Position numbers and translations under genes: made by a program. 59,815 nt of DNA from Methylophilaceae bacterium (GTDB lineage: Bacteria; Pseudomonadota; Gammaproteobacteria; Burkholderiales; Methylophilaceae), in assembly GCA_027488395.1 (NCBI GenBank), contig JAIYBT010000017.1, positions 1 through 59,815 of the forward strand, in the 5' to 3' direction. The stretch's first letter is position 1; each line of letters starts with the position of its first letter. Positions 1-8,450 of this stretch are shown one piece after another. Under the pieces are notes generated by a model that saw nothing but the letters and a program-made list of their open reading frames with translations, searched no databases and had not been told where the DNA came from.

Positions 1-2
1 AG

Positions 3-695
3 AACAACTATTACGGACCTTTAAATAGCTTGGAAAACCAAGGCACCATTATTGCGGACGCTGCCAGCGGTATGCAGATTGCTACAAACAACGGTTTTAC
101 TAACACAGGCACAGTGAAAATGGATACCAGCTTAAATGTCTACGGTACTTATGTGCAATCTGGTACAAATGCTTCAACCGTTGTAAATGGTAGTCTTTCT
201 GCCTCAACCTTAGATATCCAATCAGGCCAGCTCGCTGGTTCTGGCGTTATTAATGGCAATGTATTGCTTGGTGCGGCATCGGTATTACCTGGTAATTCGC
301 CAGGTACGCTAACGGTGAATGGTGATTTCACCATGACCGATACTTCGGAGTTAATCATTGAAGCGTTAGGTAACGGCCAAGGGATTTCATATGATTGGTT
401 AAATGTTGCGGGCTTAGCAACGATTGACGGAACCTTACGTTTGAATGTAGGGTACAGCGCCAATGTGGGCGATTCGTTTAACTTTTTAACGGCGGGTAGC
501 ATTCAAGGCAGCTTTGATCAGATTTTGTTAAGTGGCTATCAGTATGATGTAAGTTACGTAGCAAACGGCATCAGTTTAACCATTACTTCAGTCACACCAG
601 TACCTGAAGTTGAAGCTTATTTGATGTTCCTTGCTGGGCTGGGTTTAATTGGCTTTGTGAGCAGAAAAAAGCAAGCTGAAGTTGCAATTGCTTAG
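3..695 (+). CDS. C-terminal part of a beta-helix PEP-CTERM exported protein (5' end outside window)
   Basis: The reading frame is open to the left edge, so the start and most of the protein are missing. The visible part is rich in N, G, S and T. It carries the segment GSGVINGNV followed by LPGNSPGTLTVNGDF, typical of autotransporter passenger-associated repeats (beta-helix). No autotransporter beta-barrel follows. The protein ends with PVPEVEAYLMFLAGLGLIGF, then SRKK: a PEP-CTERM sorting tail (VPE motif, hydrophobic helix, basic end) recognised by exosortase. It is therefore probably exported and processed at the inner membrane, then released or attached outside the cell. A strong terminator follows. 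The ligand or role cannot be told from this fragment. Confidence 0.85.
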   Translation, partial: NNYYGPLNSLENQGTIIADAASGMQIATNNGFTNTGTVKMDTSLNVYGTYVQSGTNASTVVNGSLSASTLDIQSGQLAGSGVINGNVLLGAASVLPGNSPGTLTVNGDFTMTDTSELIIEALGNGQGISYDWLNVAGLATIDGTLRLNVGYSANVGDSFNFLTAGSIQGSFDQILLSGYQYDVSYVANGISLTITSVTPVPEVEAYLMFLAGLGLIGFVSRKKQAEVAIA

Positions 696-713
696 TCGTT
701 AAGGGTTTGAACA

Positions 714-739
714 AGCCCCGCTCAATGCGGGGCTTTTTT
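714..739 (+). terminator. Rho-independent terminator after the PEP-CTERM gene
   Basis: A perfect 8-bp stem (AGCCCCGC/GCGGGGCT) with a 5-nt loop is followed by a run of T. Confidence 0.9.
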
Positions 740-837
740 ATTGAAATTGGGGTCATTTTTACTACCCTTGCATGGTGTTAATCATTCGCTTTTAGGCTAT
801 GCTTGGATGGTCTCAATTATGTATTTCGATGCCATTC

Positions 838-2064
838 ATGAAGATACTCCCCAGCCTAAACATCCAAATCTTACTCTTCGCCACCTTGGGTGTGTTTTTT
901 GGTTGGCTTGCCCACGGTGGTGACCACCCAACGGCGCTTTACTCGGCCAATTTACTTGGTACGTTGTTTGTTGATTTGCTTAAGATGATTTTGGTGCCGT
1001 TGGTGTTTTGCTCAATTGTGGTGGGCATTGCTAATTTACGTCAGCATCAGCAAATGCATGAGGTATGGCGTTATACCTTGCTGTTTTTTATCTGCAGTAT
1101 GTTGGTTGCAATTGTGATTGGTCTGACGGCGAGCAATCTGTTTAAACCAGGTACGGGTTTGCCTTTGGCGATGTTTGAGGGCGCGATGCAGCAGTTTGAG
1201 AGTAAGTCGCTGAGTTTGCCGGAATTTTTTGCCAGTTTTTTACACAGTTTGTTTGTGAATCCGTTTAAGGCGTTGGCTGAAGGCAATATTTTAGCGGTGG
1301 TGGTCTTTGCGCTATTCAGTGGCATTGCGTTGGTCATGGGCGGGGCTGCGTTTGATGGATTGCGCACGCTATTTGAGCAAGGCTTGGCCTTATGTATGCG
1401 TTTGGTGGGCTGGGTGATGCGGTTAGCGCCATTGGGGGTAGGGGCCTTGCTATTTAAATTGGTGGCGCAACAAGACTTGGCGATGTTAGGGGTGCTGGCG
1501 AAGTTTGCTGGCGTGGTGGTGGGGTCTACTTTGGTGCATGGGGTGATGGTATTGCCCCTGTTGTTATGGTTGTTTACCAGGCATGGGCCATTATGGTTTT
1601 GGCGCGGGGCGCGGGAGAGTTTAGTCACAGCATTTGCCACCAGCTCTAGCAGTGCGACCTTACCCGTCACCTTACGTTGCGCTACCCAGCATTTGCATGT
1701 CAAGCCTGAGGTGGCTGGCTTTGTGATTCCTTTAGGCGCCACCATCAATATGGATGGCACCGCGCTGTATGAAGCCGCAGCAGCCTTGTTCATTGCGCAA
1801 TTGGTAGGGGTGGATTTAAATATTGGACAACAATTGGTGGTGTGTTTGACCGCCATGATTGCTGCCATGGGTGCGCCAGGAATCCCCAGTGCGGGCATGG
1901 TGACGATGGTGATGGTGTTGCAGAGCGTCGGCTTGCCTGCGGAGGCGATTGCAATTTTATTACCGATTGATCGCTTGCTCGATACTTTGCGCACTACGGT
2001 CAATGTTGAGGGTGATCTGGTGGGGAGCTTAGTGGTGCAACGGTTGCTGCAAGGCAAGGCATGA
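838..2064 (+). CDS. Dicarboxylate/amino acid:cation symporter (DAACS family)
   Basis: An inner-membrane secondary transporter of the GltP/DctA family, which couples uptake of acidic amino acids or C4-dicarboxylates to Na+ or H+. All family signatures are visible: the HP1 serine motif SSSSATLP (about residues 269-276), NMDGTALY in TM7 (304-311), GIPSAG in HP2 (348-353), and the TM8 motif with D378, R385, T386 and N389 followed by VEGD. The length (408 aa) is normal. Upstream in-frame ATG codons at 799 and 829 would add residues, but MKILPSLN matches the usual N-terminus; no clear Shine-Dalgarno settles it. The stop overlaps the next start by 4 bases, so the acetyltransferase is translationally coupled. 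The substrate (glutamate, aspartate or dicarboxylate) cannot be assigned. Confidence 0.9.
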   Translation: MKILPSLNIQILLFATLGVFFGWLAHGGDHPTALYSANLLGTLFVDLLKMILVPLVFCSIVVGIANLRQHQQMHEVWRYTLLFFICSMLVAIVIGLTASNLFKPGTGLPLAMFEGAMQQFESKSLSLPEFFASFLHSLFVNPFKALAEGNILAVVVFALFSGIALVMGGAAFDGLRTLFEQGLALCMRLVGWVMRLAPLGVGALLFKLVAQQDLAMLGVLAKFAGVVVGSTLVHGVMVLPLLLWLFTRHGPLWFWRGARESLVTAFATSSSSATLPVTLRCATQHLHVKPEVAGFVIPLGATINMDGTALYEAAAALFIAQLVGVDLNIGQQLVVCLTAMIAAMGAPGIPSAGMVTMVMVLQSVGLPAEAIAILLPIDRLLDTLRTTVNVEGDLVGSLVVQRLLQGKA

Positions 2065-2618
2065 CCCGCCACAGCCATCCGATGTTATCTGGCTTACAAC
2101 TGACTTCTGCCGGGTTAACTGAGGTGGATGCGCTGGCTGATCTCATCAATCGCGCTTATCGAGGCGAAACTAGCCGTGTGGGTTGGACATCGGAAGCAGA
2201 TATTTTAGACGGGGTGCGAACTACCCCAACGCAATTGGCGGCACTATTGGTGGCGCCAGAGCGGCATTTTTTATTGGCTTGGCATGCGCAAGTGTTGGTG
2301 GGCTGTATTGGTTTAGAAAAGCTTGTAGATGAACCCTCCACGGTGCAATTGGGCATGCTTGCCGTGCATCCGCCGCTACAAAACCTTGGCATAGGTAAAT
2401 GGATCATTCACCAAGCAGAGCAGTGGGCCTGTGCGCATTGGGCAGTGAGGATGAGCCAAATGTCGGTGATTCATCTGCGCGACAGCTTGATCGCTTTTTA
2501 TCAGCGTTTAGGCTATAAAGCGACCGATGAAACGCTAGCGTTTCCTGTTGCGCCGCACTTATGGCAACCTAAAGTAACAGACCTTAAATTACGCATCTTA
2601 CGCAAAGCGCTTGTTTAA
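2061..2618 (+). CDS. GNAT-family N-acetyltransferase
   Basis: A 185-aa protein with the GNAT fold signature: beta-4 segment VQLGMLAVHP, then the acetyl-CoA pyrophosphate loop QNLGIG (residues 107-112) and the following helix. The C-terminal part has FYQRLGYK, the usual family ending. It would transfer an acetyl group from acetyl-CoA to an amine; the substrate is unknown. It overlaps the symporter gene (ATGA), suggesting one transcript. It could act on an amino acid or similar compound brought in by that transporter, but this is only inference from gene order. Confidence 0.85.
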   Translation: MTRHSHPMLSGLQLTSAGLTEVDALADLINRAYRGETSRVGWTSEADILDGVRTTPTQLAALLVAPERHFLLAWHAQVLVGCIGLEKLVDEPSTVQLGMLAVHPPLQNLGIGKWIIHQAEQWACAHWAVRMSQMSVIHLRDSLIAFYQRLGYKATDETLAFPVAPHLWQPKVTDLKLRILRKALV

Positions 2619-2653
2619 CCTTAACGCTATCGATATTTAACCTTGCACGCTGA

Positions 2654-3760
2654 TCAAGAGTGGCATGTGGGCGCGGTTTTTAAAAATGGTTGCATGCGTT
2701 TCAGCGTATCGGGGTGCGAGGCTAATAGTTCGGGCACGGGTGCGTCGCCTGATTGCTTGGCGGCGAGCCGCGCCAACATGTCTGCAAATAAGCGTGGCGG
2801 AATGCAGGCTTTTCGTAATTGCACAAGCGCATCGCTGTCTGCCTCTGCTTCAAATGCACGGCTATATTGCATATTAACCAATAGTGTAGGCAGGCCAGCG
2901 GCAATGCTACTCACATCGCCAGTGAGCACTAACAATACAAGCCCTGATAAGCTGGTTTGCAATACTTGACGCAAGCCATGCTGGTGTTTGAGATGCGCCA
3001 TTTCATGCGCCAAAATGGCGACTACCTCGGTCGGCGAGGATGCCAAATTCACCAAGCCATCGGTGACAATGATGGTGCCCCCGGGAATGGCAATCGCATT
3101 GGCGCCCAGCGCTTGGCTGGCTTTAAATAACAACAGATGGGGCGGACAATTGTTTTGCTGGCAAAAATCTAACAAACTGCGTTGGATGGCTTGTTGCTGT
3201 GACGCGGGCACTTGGCTGTCGGCAAAATAGCCTAACGCGGGCTGGTTGAGGGTATTGAGTATGTGTTCGCCCAAGCGACGCTCAACCGCGGGCGGCAAGT
3301 TGGCGGCTAAGCGTTCACTCACCTGTGGAATGCCCACTTTAATCGCCCACAGTAGACTCAGGCTTATGCCAATCAACGCGATACACACGGTGCTCCAATG
3401 CGTTTCCATCCAATGCAAGCTAGATTGAAAAGCGCAGTGTAAGCGGGGTTGCCAGCCCTGTGCTTGCGGCCACTGTTGCAATAAATAGGCACGATGTTCT
3501 GGGGTGGTGGCAATTTCAATCAAGCCCCCATCAGGGAGTTGAATGTTGCGAGGACCCTGGCCTAACGGGGCATCTAAGGTGCAGTCTTGGATGGGATAAG
3601 TGTGGATGCGGGCGTTCAATCCATCGGTACTTGCTAACAGGCTAAAGGTCAGGTCAGGCGCACTCAGCTTGATAGCCACCGGATAAGCGGTGGCGTTTTT
3701 GCCGTCATAATACACGGCTTGGATCGTATTTTTTTGGGGTGTGAAAGCGGCGTCTGTCAT
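2654..3760 (-). CDS. M48-family zinc metalloprotease, membrane-anchored
   Basis: The protein (368 aa) has an N-terminal soluble region (about 1-120), one transmembrane helix (about 122-143) and a C-terminal peptidase M48 domain. The catalytic HEMAH motif lies at residues 252-256 and the third zinc ligand is probably E304 in the EAEAD segment. M48 proteases of this kind act in envelope protein quality control. The gene lies 5 bases after a YjgN/DUF898 membrane protein gene, so the two form an operon; M48 genes are often found beside DUF898 genes. No terminator separates it from the convergent GNAT gene. The N-terminal half has no motif I recognise with certainty. Confidence 0.85.
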   Translation of the reverse strand: MTDAAFTPQKNTIQAVYYDGKNATAYPVAIKLSAPDLTFSLLASTDGLNARIHTYPIQDCTLDAPLGQGPRNIQLPDGGLIEIATTPEHRAYLLQQWPQAQGWQPRLHCAFQSSLHWMETHWSTVCIALIGISLSLLWAIKVGIPQVSERLAANLPPAVERRLGEHILNTLNQPALGYFADSQVPASQQQAIQRSLLDFCQQNNCPPHLLLFKASQALGANAIAIPGGTIIVTDGLVNLASSPTEVVAILAHEMAHLKHQHGLRQVLQTSLSGLVLLVLTGDVSSIAAGLPTLLVNMQYSRAFEAEADSDALVQLRKACIPPRLFADMLARLAAKQSGDAPVPELLASHPDTLKRMQPFLKTAPTCHS

Positions 3761-3765
3761 GCCAT

Positions 3766-4977
3766 TTAACCAAACGAAATATCCACATCAAACATCTCTG
3801 CGATCTCTTCGCCGGTGGCGCGTAATTGTTGTTTTTGCTCGCCCACAAAGCCCTCCCAATCTTGCATGCCATGCAGGCTGATCGATTGAATGCGATAGCG
3901 GGTTGCGCGCAGTTGGGCAAAAGGGGTAGCAAGCCCTAAGCTCAACACCAGCATCAATAGATTGGTGAAATAAATCCAAATTAAATCGCGCATGCGCATT
4001 TGGCAGCTAAAGTGCGCATGCGCGATGCGGGTGTGGTTCCACACGAGGTTGCTGATGCGACTGTTTAAATAGGCGAGGCAGACCACGAAAATAAGCGCAT
4101 AGGCCCCCATCATGGCAAGGCCTATCCATGCCGCCTCATGTTGAGTCGGTGCCTTGGGTAATGGTAGCCTGTCCAGCGTGCGGTCAATCGCTGCTGCGTC
4201 ATCATGCGCTGCAACGCGCATCCAATGTTGCGGCTCAAGTTGAGAGGCATCATCGACGGTGTTCACCTGCGTCACAGCCAGGAGTGGACTCAAGCTGGCG
4301 AGAGAGGTGGGCACTAGACTTTTTGCGAGCAATAAGACCGTCACCACCACCGCAATCACGCTTGCAAACAGCACTAAGTAGACGCGATAAAAATGGGCAA
4401 CCGTGGCTTCGCAAATAAATGATACGTTGCCATAACGGTGATGGTTCATGATAAAGGTTTGGACGCGTTGCTTAATCCACGGGTAAAGCGTACCGAGAGA
4501 GAGAAAAGCCAAGGTTGGATACAAAATAAACATTTTTGCGGCCTCACCGGGCCGTGCAAAAAAATCAAAGCGTAAGCCACGATAACTGGAATTACGGGCG
4601 TTAAAAGTGAGGCTGCGCACAAATATCCAAGGCAGGGCACATGAGAGAATAACAAACAAGATGATGGCGATCAGTGGATTGGATTTGGCTAACAAGTTAT
4701 AGGCCAACAATAAAACAACCGCAATCATGCGACCTTTTAAAATGGCAACCGGTCGCGCATGGTAATCAAAACGCGCTCCCGCCAATACCGTATGTTGATA
4801 AAAGAATTTTTTACGGCGTACTTTTGCCCAGGCGGAATACACCCCTAAGGTCACAATGCTTAAAAATAAATTGACGATCCAAATGCCAAAATAGGCGCGG
4901 CCTGTGCCGTTAAATTGCAATGGCGTTCCTGTTGTGAGTGGGGTTGAGCGAAGCTCGGCAGCGGGGGAGGTGGACAT
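3766..4977 (-). CDS. YjgN/DUF898 family polytopic membrane protein
   Basis: The 403-aa protein shows the DUF898 pattern twice: a hydrophobic stretch reading FLSIVTLGVYSAWAKVRRKK near residues 38-57, and later segments (LGTLYPWIKQRVQ; FTNLLMLVLSLGLATPFAQLR) with the same aromatic/basic signature. It has about six to eight predicted membrane helices. A GGAG sits 8 nt before the chosen ATG. The biochemical function of DUF898 proteins is unknown. The close link to the downstream M48 protease suggests a shared envelope role. Confidence 0.85.
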   Translation of the reverse strand: MSTSPAAELRSTPLTTGTPLQFNGTGRAYFGIWIVNLFLSIVTLGVYSAWAKVRRKKFFYQHTVLAGARFDYHARPVAILKGRMIAVVLLLAYNLLAKSNPLIAIILFVILSCALPWIFVRSLTFNARNSSYRGLRFDFFARPGEAAKMFILYPTLAFLSLGTLYPWIKQRVQTFIMNHHRYGNVSFICEATVAHFYRVYLVLFASVIAVVVTVLLLAKSLVPTSLASLSPLLAVTQVNTVDDASQLEPQHWMRVAAHDDAAAIDRTLDRLPLPKAPTQHEAAWIGLAMMGAYALIFVVCLAYLNSRISNLVWNHTRIAHAHFSCQMRMRDLIWIYFTNLLMLVLSLGLATPFAQLRATRYRIQSISLHGMQDWEGFVGEQKQQLRATGEEIAEMFDVDISFG

Positions 4978-5106
4978 TACAAAGTCTCCGGTGTGTATTG
5001 ATTTTATTTTTTAACATGCTACCACTGGGCGCGCGGGTGTCGCAAATCATGCGCAATATTGGTAGGGTTGGTGATTGTCAGCGCACAGCAAGCTGCAATA
5101 AAACCA

Positions 5107-5655
5107 TCAACGATCAATACGTGACCAATCAAAATGGGGCCCTGGATCTGTTTTACGCCCTGGCGCAATCTCTTCATGGCCAACCACATATGCAATCGGA
5201 TACTGCGCCCGTAATGCGCTGAGTAAGGCTTGCAAGCATTGATACTGTGCAGGTTCAAACGTATCCAAATCTGAGCCTTCTAATTCAATGCCAATCGAGA
5301 AATCATTACAGCGTTCACGGCCTTGCCACGCAGATGCCCCAGCATGCCATGCACGTGCAAGGCAAGAGACAAACTGAAGCAATTGACCATCACGACGAAT
5401 CAAAAAATGTGCCGATACCTTGAGATGTGCAATCTCTGCATAGTACGGATGTGCGCTAGGATCGAGTTGATTGGTAAATAATTGCACAATCCCCTCACCG
5501 CCATAGATCTGTGGTGGCAAGCTGATGTTGTGTATCACCACCATATCAATTGGGGAGGCCTCAGGACGCAGGTCTGCATTCGGTGAAGCAATGAATACAC
5601 ACGGCTGGGCATAGCCTGCAACATCAATGGTGAGGGTATCTTGATCATTCTGCAT
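5107..5655 (-). CDS. ampD: 1,6-anhydro-N-acetylmuramyl-L-alanine amidase AmpD
   Basis: A cytoplasmic zinc amidase that removes the peptide from anhydro-muropeptides during cell-wall recycling, and so controls AmpC-type induction where that exists. The amidase_2 fold is complete in 182 aa. The zinc ligands match those of AmpD: H42 (VIHNIS), H160 (VVGHEEIAPG) and D170 within GRKTDPGPHFDW. The glutamate of GIELEG is also kept. The gene stands alone, upstream of and in the same direction as the DUF898 gene, and diverges from the exchanger gene. Confidence 0.93.
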   Translation of the reverse strand: MQNDQDTLTIDVAGYAQPCVFIASPNADLRPEASPIDMVVIHNISLPPQIYGGEGIVQLFTNQLDPSAHPYYAEIAHLKVSAHFLIRRDGQLLQFVSCLARAWHAGASAWQGRERCNDFSIGIELEGSDLDTFEPAQYQCLQALLSALRAQYPIAYVVGHEEIAPGRKTDPGPHFDWSRIDR

Positions 5656-5782
5656 CGCAAGATTGTAGGTGAAAAATACATAATTGCGTTATGATTTCGC
5701 CCGCATGGTGCTAAATGATCATGCCCTTAGGCGATGATCGTCACGCAACTAAGGTTTGCATAGCCTTCTGCTGGGGAGCTTC

Positions 5783-6793
5783 ATGGTTTTCTTACAATTA
5801 TTTTTGATGTTGGTGCTGATTTTAGTCGCGGCCGAAGTCTTTACCAATGCGCTTGAGCACTTAGGTGAACGCTTAGGCATCTCCGAGGGCGTCACCGGTT
5901 CTATTTTTGCTGCGGTGGGTACCGCGCTCCCCGAGACCTTAGTGCCTTTGCTTGCTATTTTTTCGTATACGTCCACCACGGGTGACGCGCATGCGGGGCA
6001 CGATATTGGCGTAGGCGCCATATTAGGCGCGCCCTTGATGTTGGGTACCTTATCGATCAGTTTAATGGCTATATCGGTATGGAAACGCCGCGGCACCTTG
6101 GGGCATATTCGCCCAGAGCGAACAGGGTTGATTCGCGATTTAAACTTTTTTATTGCAGCGTTTGTGTTTGCTGCAGTGGCAATGTTCATTCCCCATGAAA
6201 ATGCGCTGATTCGCTATGGCATCGGTATCCTCATGGTGCTGACCTATTTTGTTTATGTCATGATGACAATTCAAGCATCGAAAGCCTTGGTAGAAGAGGG
6301 TCACGCAACAGAAGCTGAAGATGCCATGATGCTGACCAAGCTGGGTTTGCCGACGAATCTAATCACAATTTTGTTACAGCTGTTGCTAGGCTTGGCGTTA
6401 TTGGTGGTGGGTGCCAAAGGCTTTATTAATCAAGTAGAAACGGTTGCCCAATTGTTAAGCGTTTCCGCATTGTTACTTTCGTTGTTGATTATTCCGATTG
6501 CGACCGAGTTGCCAGAAAAAGTGAACAGTATTTTATGGATCCGTAAAGGCAAAGATACCTTAGCGTTTGGCAATATCACCGGGGCCATGGTGTTTCAAGG
6601 CACTTTATTACCCGCCATTGGCATCATGCTGACTGAGTGGGCGCCCAAGCAAGAAGTTGCATTGGGCATTGTGATCACGCTTATTGCAGCCATCTGGTTG
6701 CGTTATCGGATTGCACAGGGTGGGTTGTTGGTCTGGCACTTGTTGGTCAACGGCGCATTGTATGTGTTGTATTTGGCCTTGGTGTTGGCTTAA
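5783..6793 (+). CDS. Cation/calcium exchanger family membrane protein
   Basis: A polytopic inner-membrane protein (336 aa) of the CaCA cation antiporter superfamily. It has the two inverted alpha-repeats: GTALPETLVP (about residues 46-55) with GVGAILGAPLM, and IATELPEKVNSI with FGNITGAMVFQG. The acidic residues in the two ALPE/ELPE motifs are the expected cation-binding sites. A GGGGAG lies 4 nt before the ATG at 5783, which is why I prefer this start over an in-frame TTG at 5756. Probable role: Na+/Ca2+ or H+/Ca2+ exchange; the exact ion is not certain. Confidence 0.85.
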   Translation: MVFLQLFLMLVLILVAAEVFTNALEHLGERLGISEGVTGSIFAAVGTALPETLVPLLAIFSYTSTTGDAHAGHDIGVGAILGAPLMLGTLSISLMAISVWKRRGTLGHIRPERTGLIRDLNFFIAAFVFAAVAMFIPHENALIRYGIGILMVLTYFVYVMMTIQASKALVEEGHATEAEDAMMLTKLGLPTNLITILLQLLLGLALLVVGAKGFINQVETVAQLLSVSALLLSLLIIPIATELPEKVNSILWIRKGKDTLAFGNITGAMVFQGTLLPAIGIMLTEWAPKQEVALGIVITLIAAIWLRYRIAQGGLLVWHLLVNGALYVLYLALVLA

Positions 6794-6821
6794 ACGCAGG
6801 CTTTTAAATATTATTGATTGA

Positions 6822-6861
6822 CACAAAAAAACCGCTGGTCTAAGTCAGCGGTTTTTTTGTG
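6822..6861. terminator. Bidirectional terminator between the exchanger gene and pilR
   Basis: A perfect 16-bp inverted repeat (A-run, CCGCTG, 8-nt loop, CAGCGG, T-run) works in both directions. It serves the exchanger gene on the plus strand and pilSR on the minus strand. Confidence 0.92.
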
Positions 6862-6866
6862 ACCGT

Positions 6867-8450
6867 TTAATTGCTGGGGGTGGCCCCAGTTTCATCTTCC
6901 ATCAAATCACCCTCTACATCCCCCTCGGCGTCTTGTTCTTTTGCTAAGCCCAGCTTGGATAATCGGTAACGTAGCGTGCGAAAACTAATGCCCAATAATT
7001 TGGCAGCAGCCGTTTTATTTTGATTGGTTTTTTCAAGCGCTTGTAAAATCGTGCGCTTTTCGATTTCTTCTAAATAGTCAGAGAGACTCACATCCATCGG
7101 TAAAATGGTGCGCGTAGCGGGCGCTTCTACCGACAATGGTTCGGGCGCTGTGCTCGCGATGGCAAGTGCGTTGTCCACACTGGGTTCGATGGCTTGGGCC
7201 AAGGGCTGTAAGCGGGTGATTTCCTCGGTGATGCTGTGTCCATGTTCTGACAACAGTACATCACTGACTCTGGGCGGGATAGGTTTTTCTGTCCAAGTGG
7301 CAGGGCGATCTTCCAGAGATAAATCGTCAATAGTGATATGTTCACCATCACATAATGCTAATGCACGTTCTAACATGTTTTCTAATTCACGCACATTGCC
7401 TGGAAACTGCAGTTGCTGAATATAGATTTTAGCTTCTGTTGACATGAGGGGTGGCGTGACGCCTTGCAACTGGCTCAATTTTTTCAACAGGCGATCAGTC
7501 AGTTCTGGAATATCCTCTGGGCGCTCACGCAAGGCAGGCATTTTGAGCTGGATCACGTTGAGGCGGTAATACAAATCTTGTCTAAACTCGCCTTTTTCCA
7601 TCATGATGTTTAAGTTTTTATGTGTGGCTGAAATAATCCGCACATCGACGGTTTCTTCGGCCGTACTGCCGACGACGCGCACTTTTTTCTCCTGAATTGC
7701 GCGTAATAATTTGACTTGCATCGCAAGCGGTAAATCAGCCACTTCATCTAAAAACAAAGTGCCACCGTTTGCGGCTTGAAATAGGCCCAGGGTATCTTGA
7801 TGTGCGCCAGTAAACGCCCCTTTTTTGTAACCAAAGAACTCGCTTTCCATCAGGTTTTCTGGGATGGCGCCGCAGTTGACTGCAATAAAGGCTTGATCAC
7901 GGCGAGAGCTGTTTTGATGAATCAGCCTTGCGGCTAATTCCTTGCCGCTACCAGATTCACCACTGATATACACAGGCGCTTGGCTACGGGCTAATTTGGC
8001 AATCATGCTCCGCACATAGGCCATGGCTTGTGAGCAACCGATCAAATCGACGGTATTTGCCCCTTGCGATTCTTTTTGCGACGATAATTTCAGTGCCGAC
8101 TCGACCAATGGGCGTAATTGTTTGAGTGATATCGGTTTGGTAATGTAATCAAATGCGCCTGCTTTGAGTGCAGATACTGCATTTTCAGCGCTGCCATAGG
8201 CGGTGATCACCGCGACAGGCAAGCCAGGGAAATGCTGATTGATATGTTGCACCAACTCTAAACCCAAGCCATCGGGTAGGCGCATGTCGGTTAAACACAG
8301 GTCATATTGAAACGATTGCAACATATGTTTGGCATCTGTCACATTGCTTGCACTTTCAGCTTGTATGCCCATGCGTTCAAGCGTGAGAACCACTAACTCG
8401 CGAATATCTGTCTCGTCATCGACCACGAGGCAGCGATATGAAATTGCCAT
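6867..8450 (-). CDS. pilR: Sigma-54-dependent response regulator PilR
   Basis: An NtrC-type activator of sigma-54 promoters, classically of type IV pilin. Receiver domain: acidic pair D11/D12, phospho-acceptor D55 (LTDMRLPD), K105. AAA+ domain: Walker A GESGSGKE (164-171), GAFTGA sigma-54 loop (211-216), Walker B LFLDE (232-236). A Fis-type helix-turn-helix (NKTAAAKLLGISFRTLRYRL) lies near residues 480-502. At 527 aa it is longer than a usual PilR (about 445): a linker of roughly 90 residues separates AAA+ from the HTH, and an acidic tail of about 25 residues follows the HTH. It begins directly after the pilS stop codon. Confidence 0.9.
   Translation of the reverse strand: MAISYRCLVVDDETDIRELVVLTLERMGIQAESASNVTDAKHMLQSFQYDLCLTDMRLPDGLGLELVQHINQHFPGLPVAVITAYGSAENAVSALKAGAFDYITKPISLKQLRPLVESALKLSSQKESQGANTVDLIGCSQAMAYVRSMIAKLARSQAPVYISGESGSGKELAARLIHQNSSRRDQAFIAVNCGAIPENLMESEFFGYKKGAFTGAHQDTLGLFQAANGGTLFLDEVADLPLAMQVKLLRAIQEKKVRVVGSTAEETVDVRIISATHKNLNIMMEKGEFRQDLYYRLNVIQLKMPALRERPEDIPELTDRLLKKLSQLQGVTPPLMSTEAKIYIQQLQFPGNVRELENMLERALALCDGEHITIDDLSLEDRPATWTEKPIPPRVSDVLLSEHGHSITEEITRLQPLAQAIEPSVDNALAIASTAPEPLSVEAPATRTILPMDVSLSDYLEEIEKRTILQALEKTNQNKTAAAKLLGISFRTLRYRLSKLGLAKEQDAEGDVEGDLMEDETGATPSN

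Noticed and set aside
1071-2078. Long open frame on the minus strand opposite the symporter gene
   Set aside because: It has an unusual composition and mirrors the codon bias of the symporter gene; it is a shadow of the real gene.
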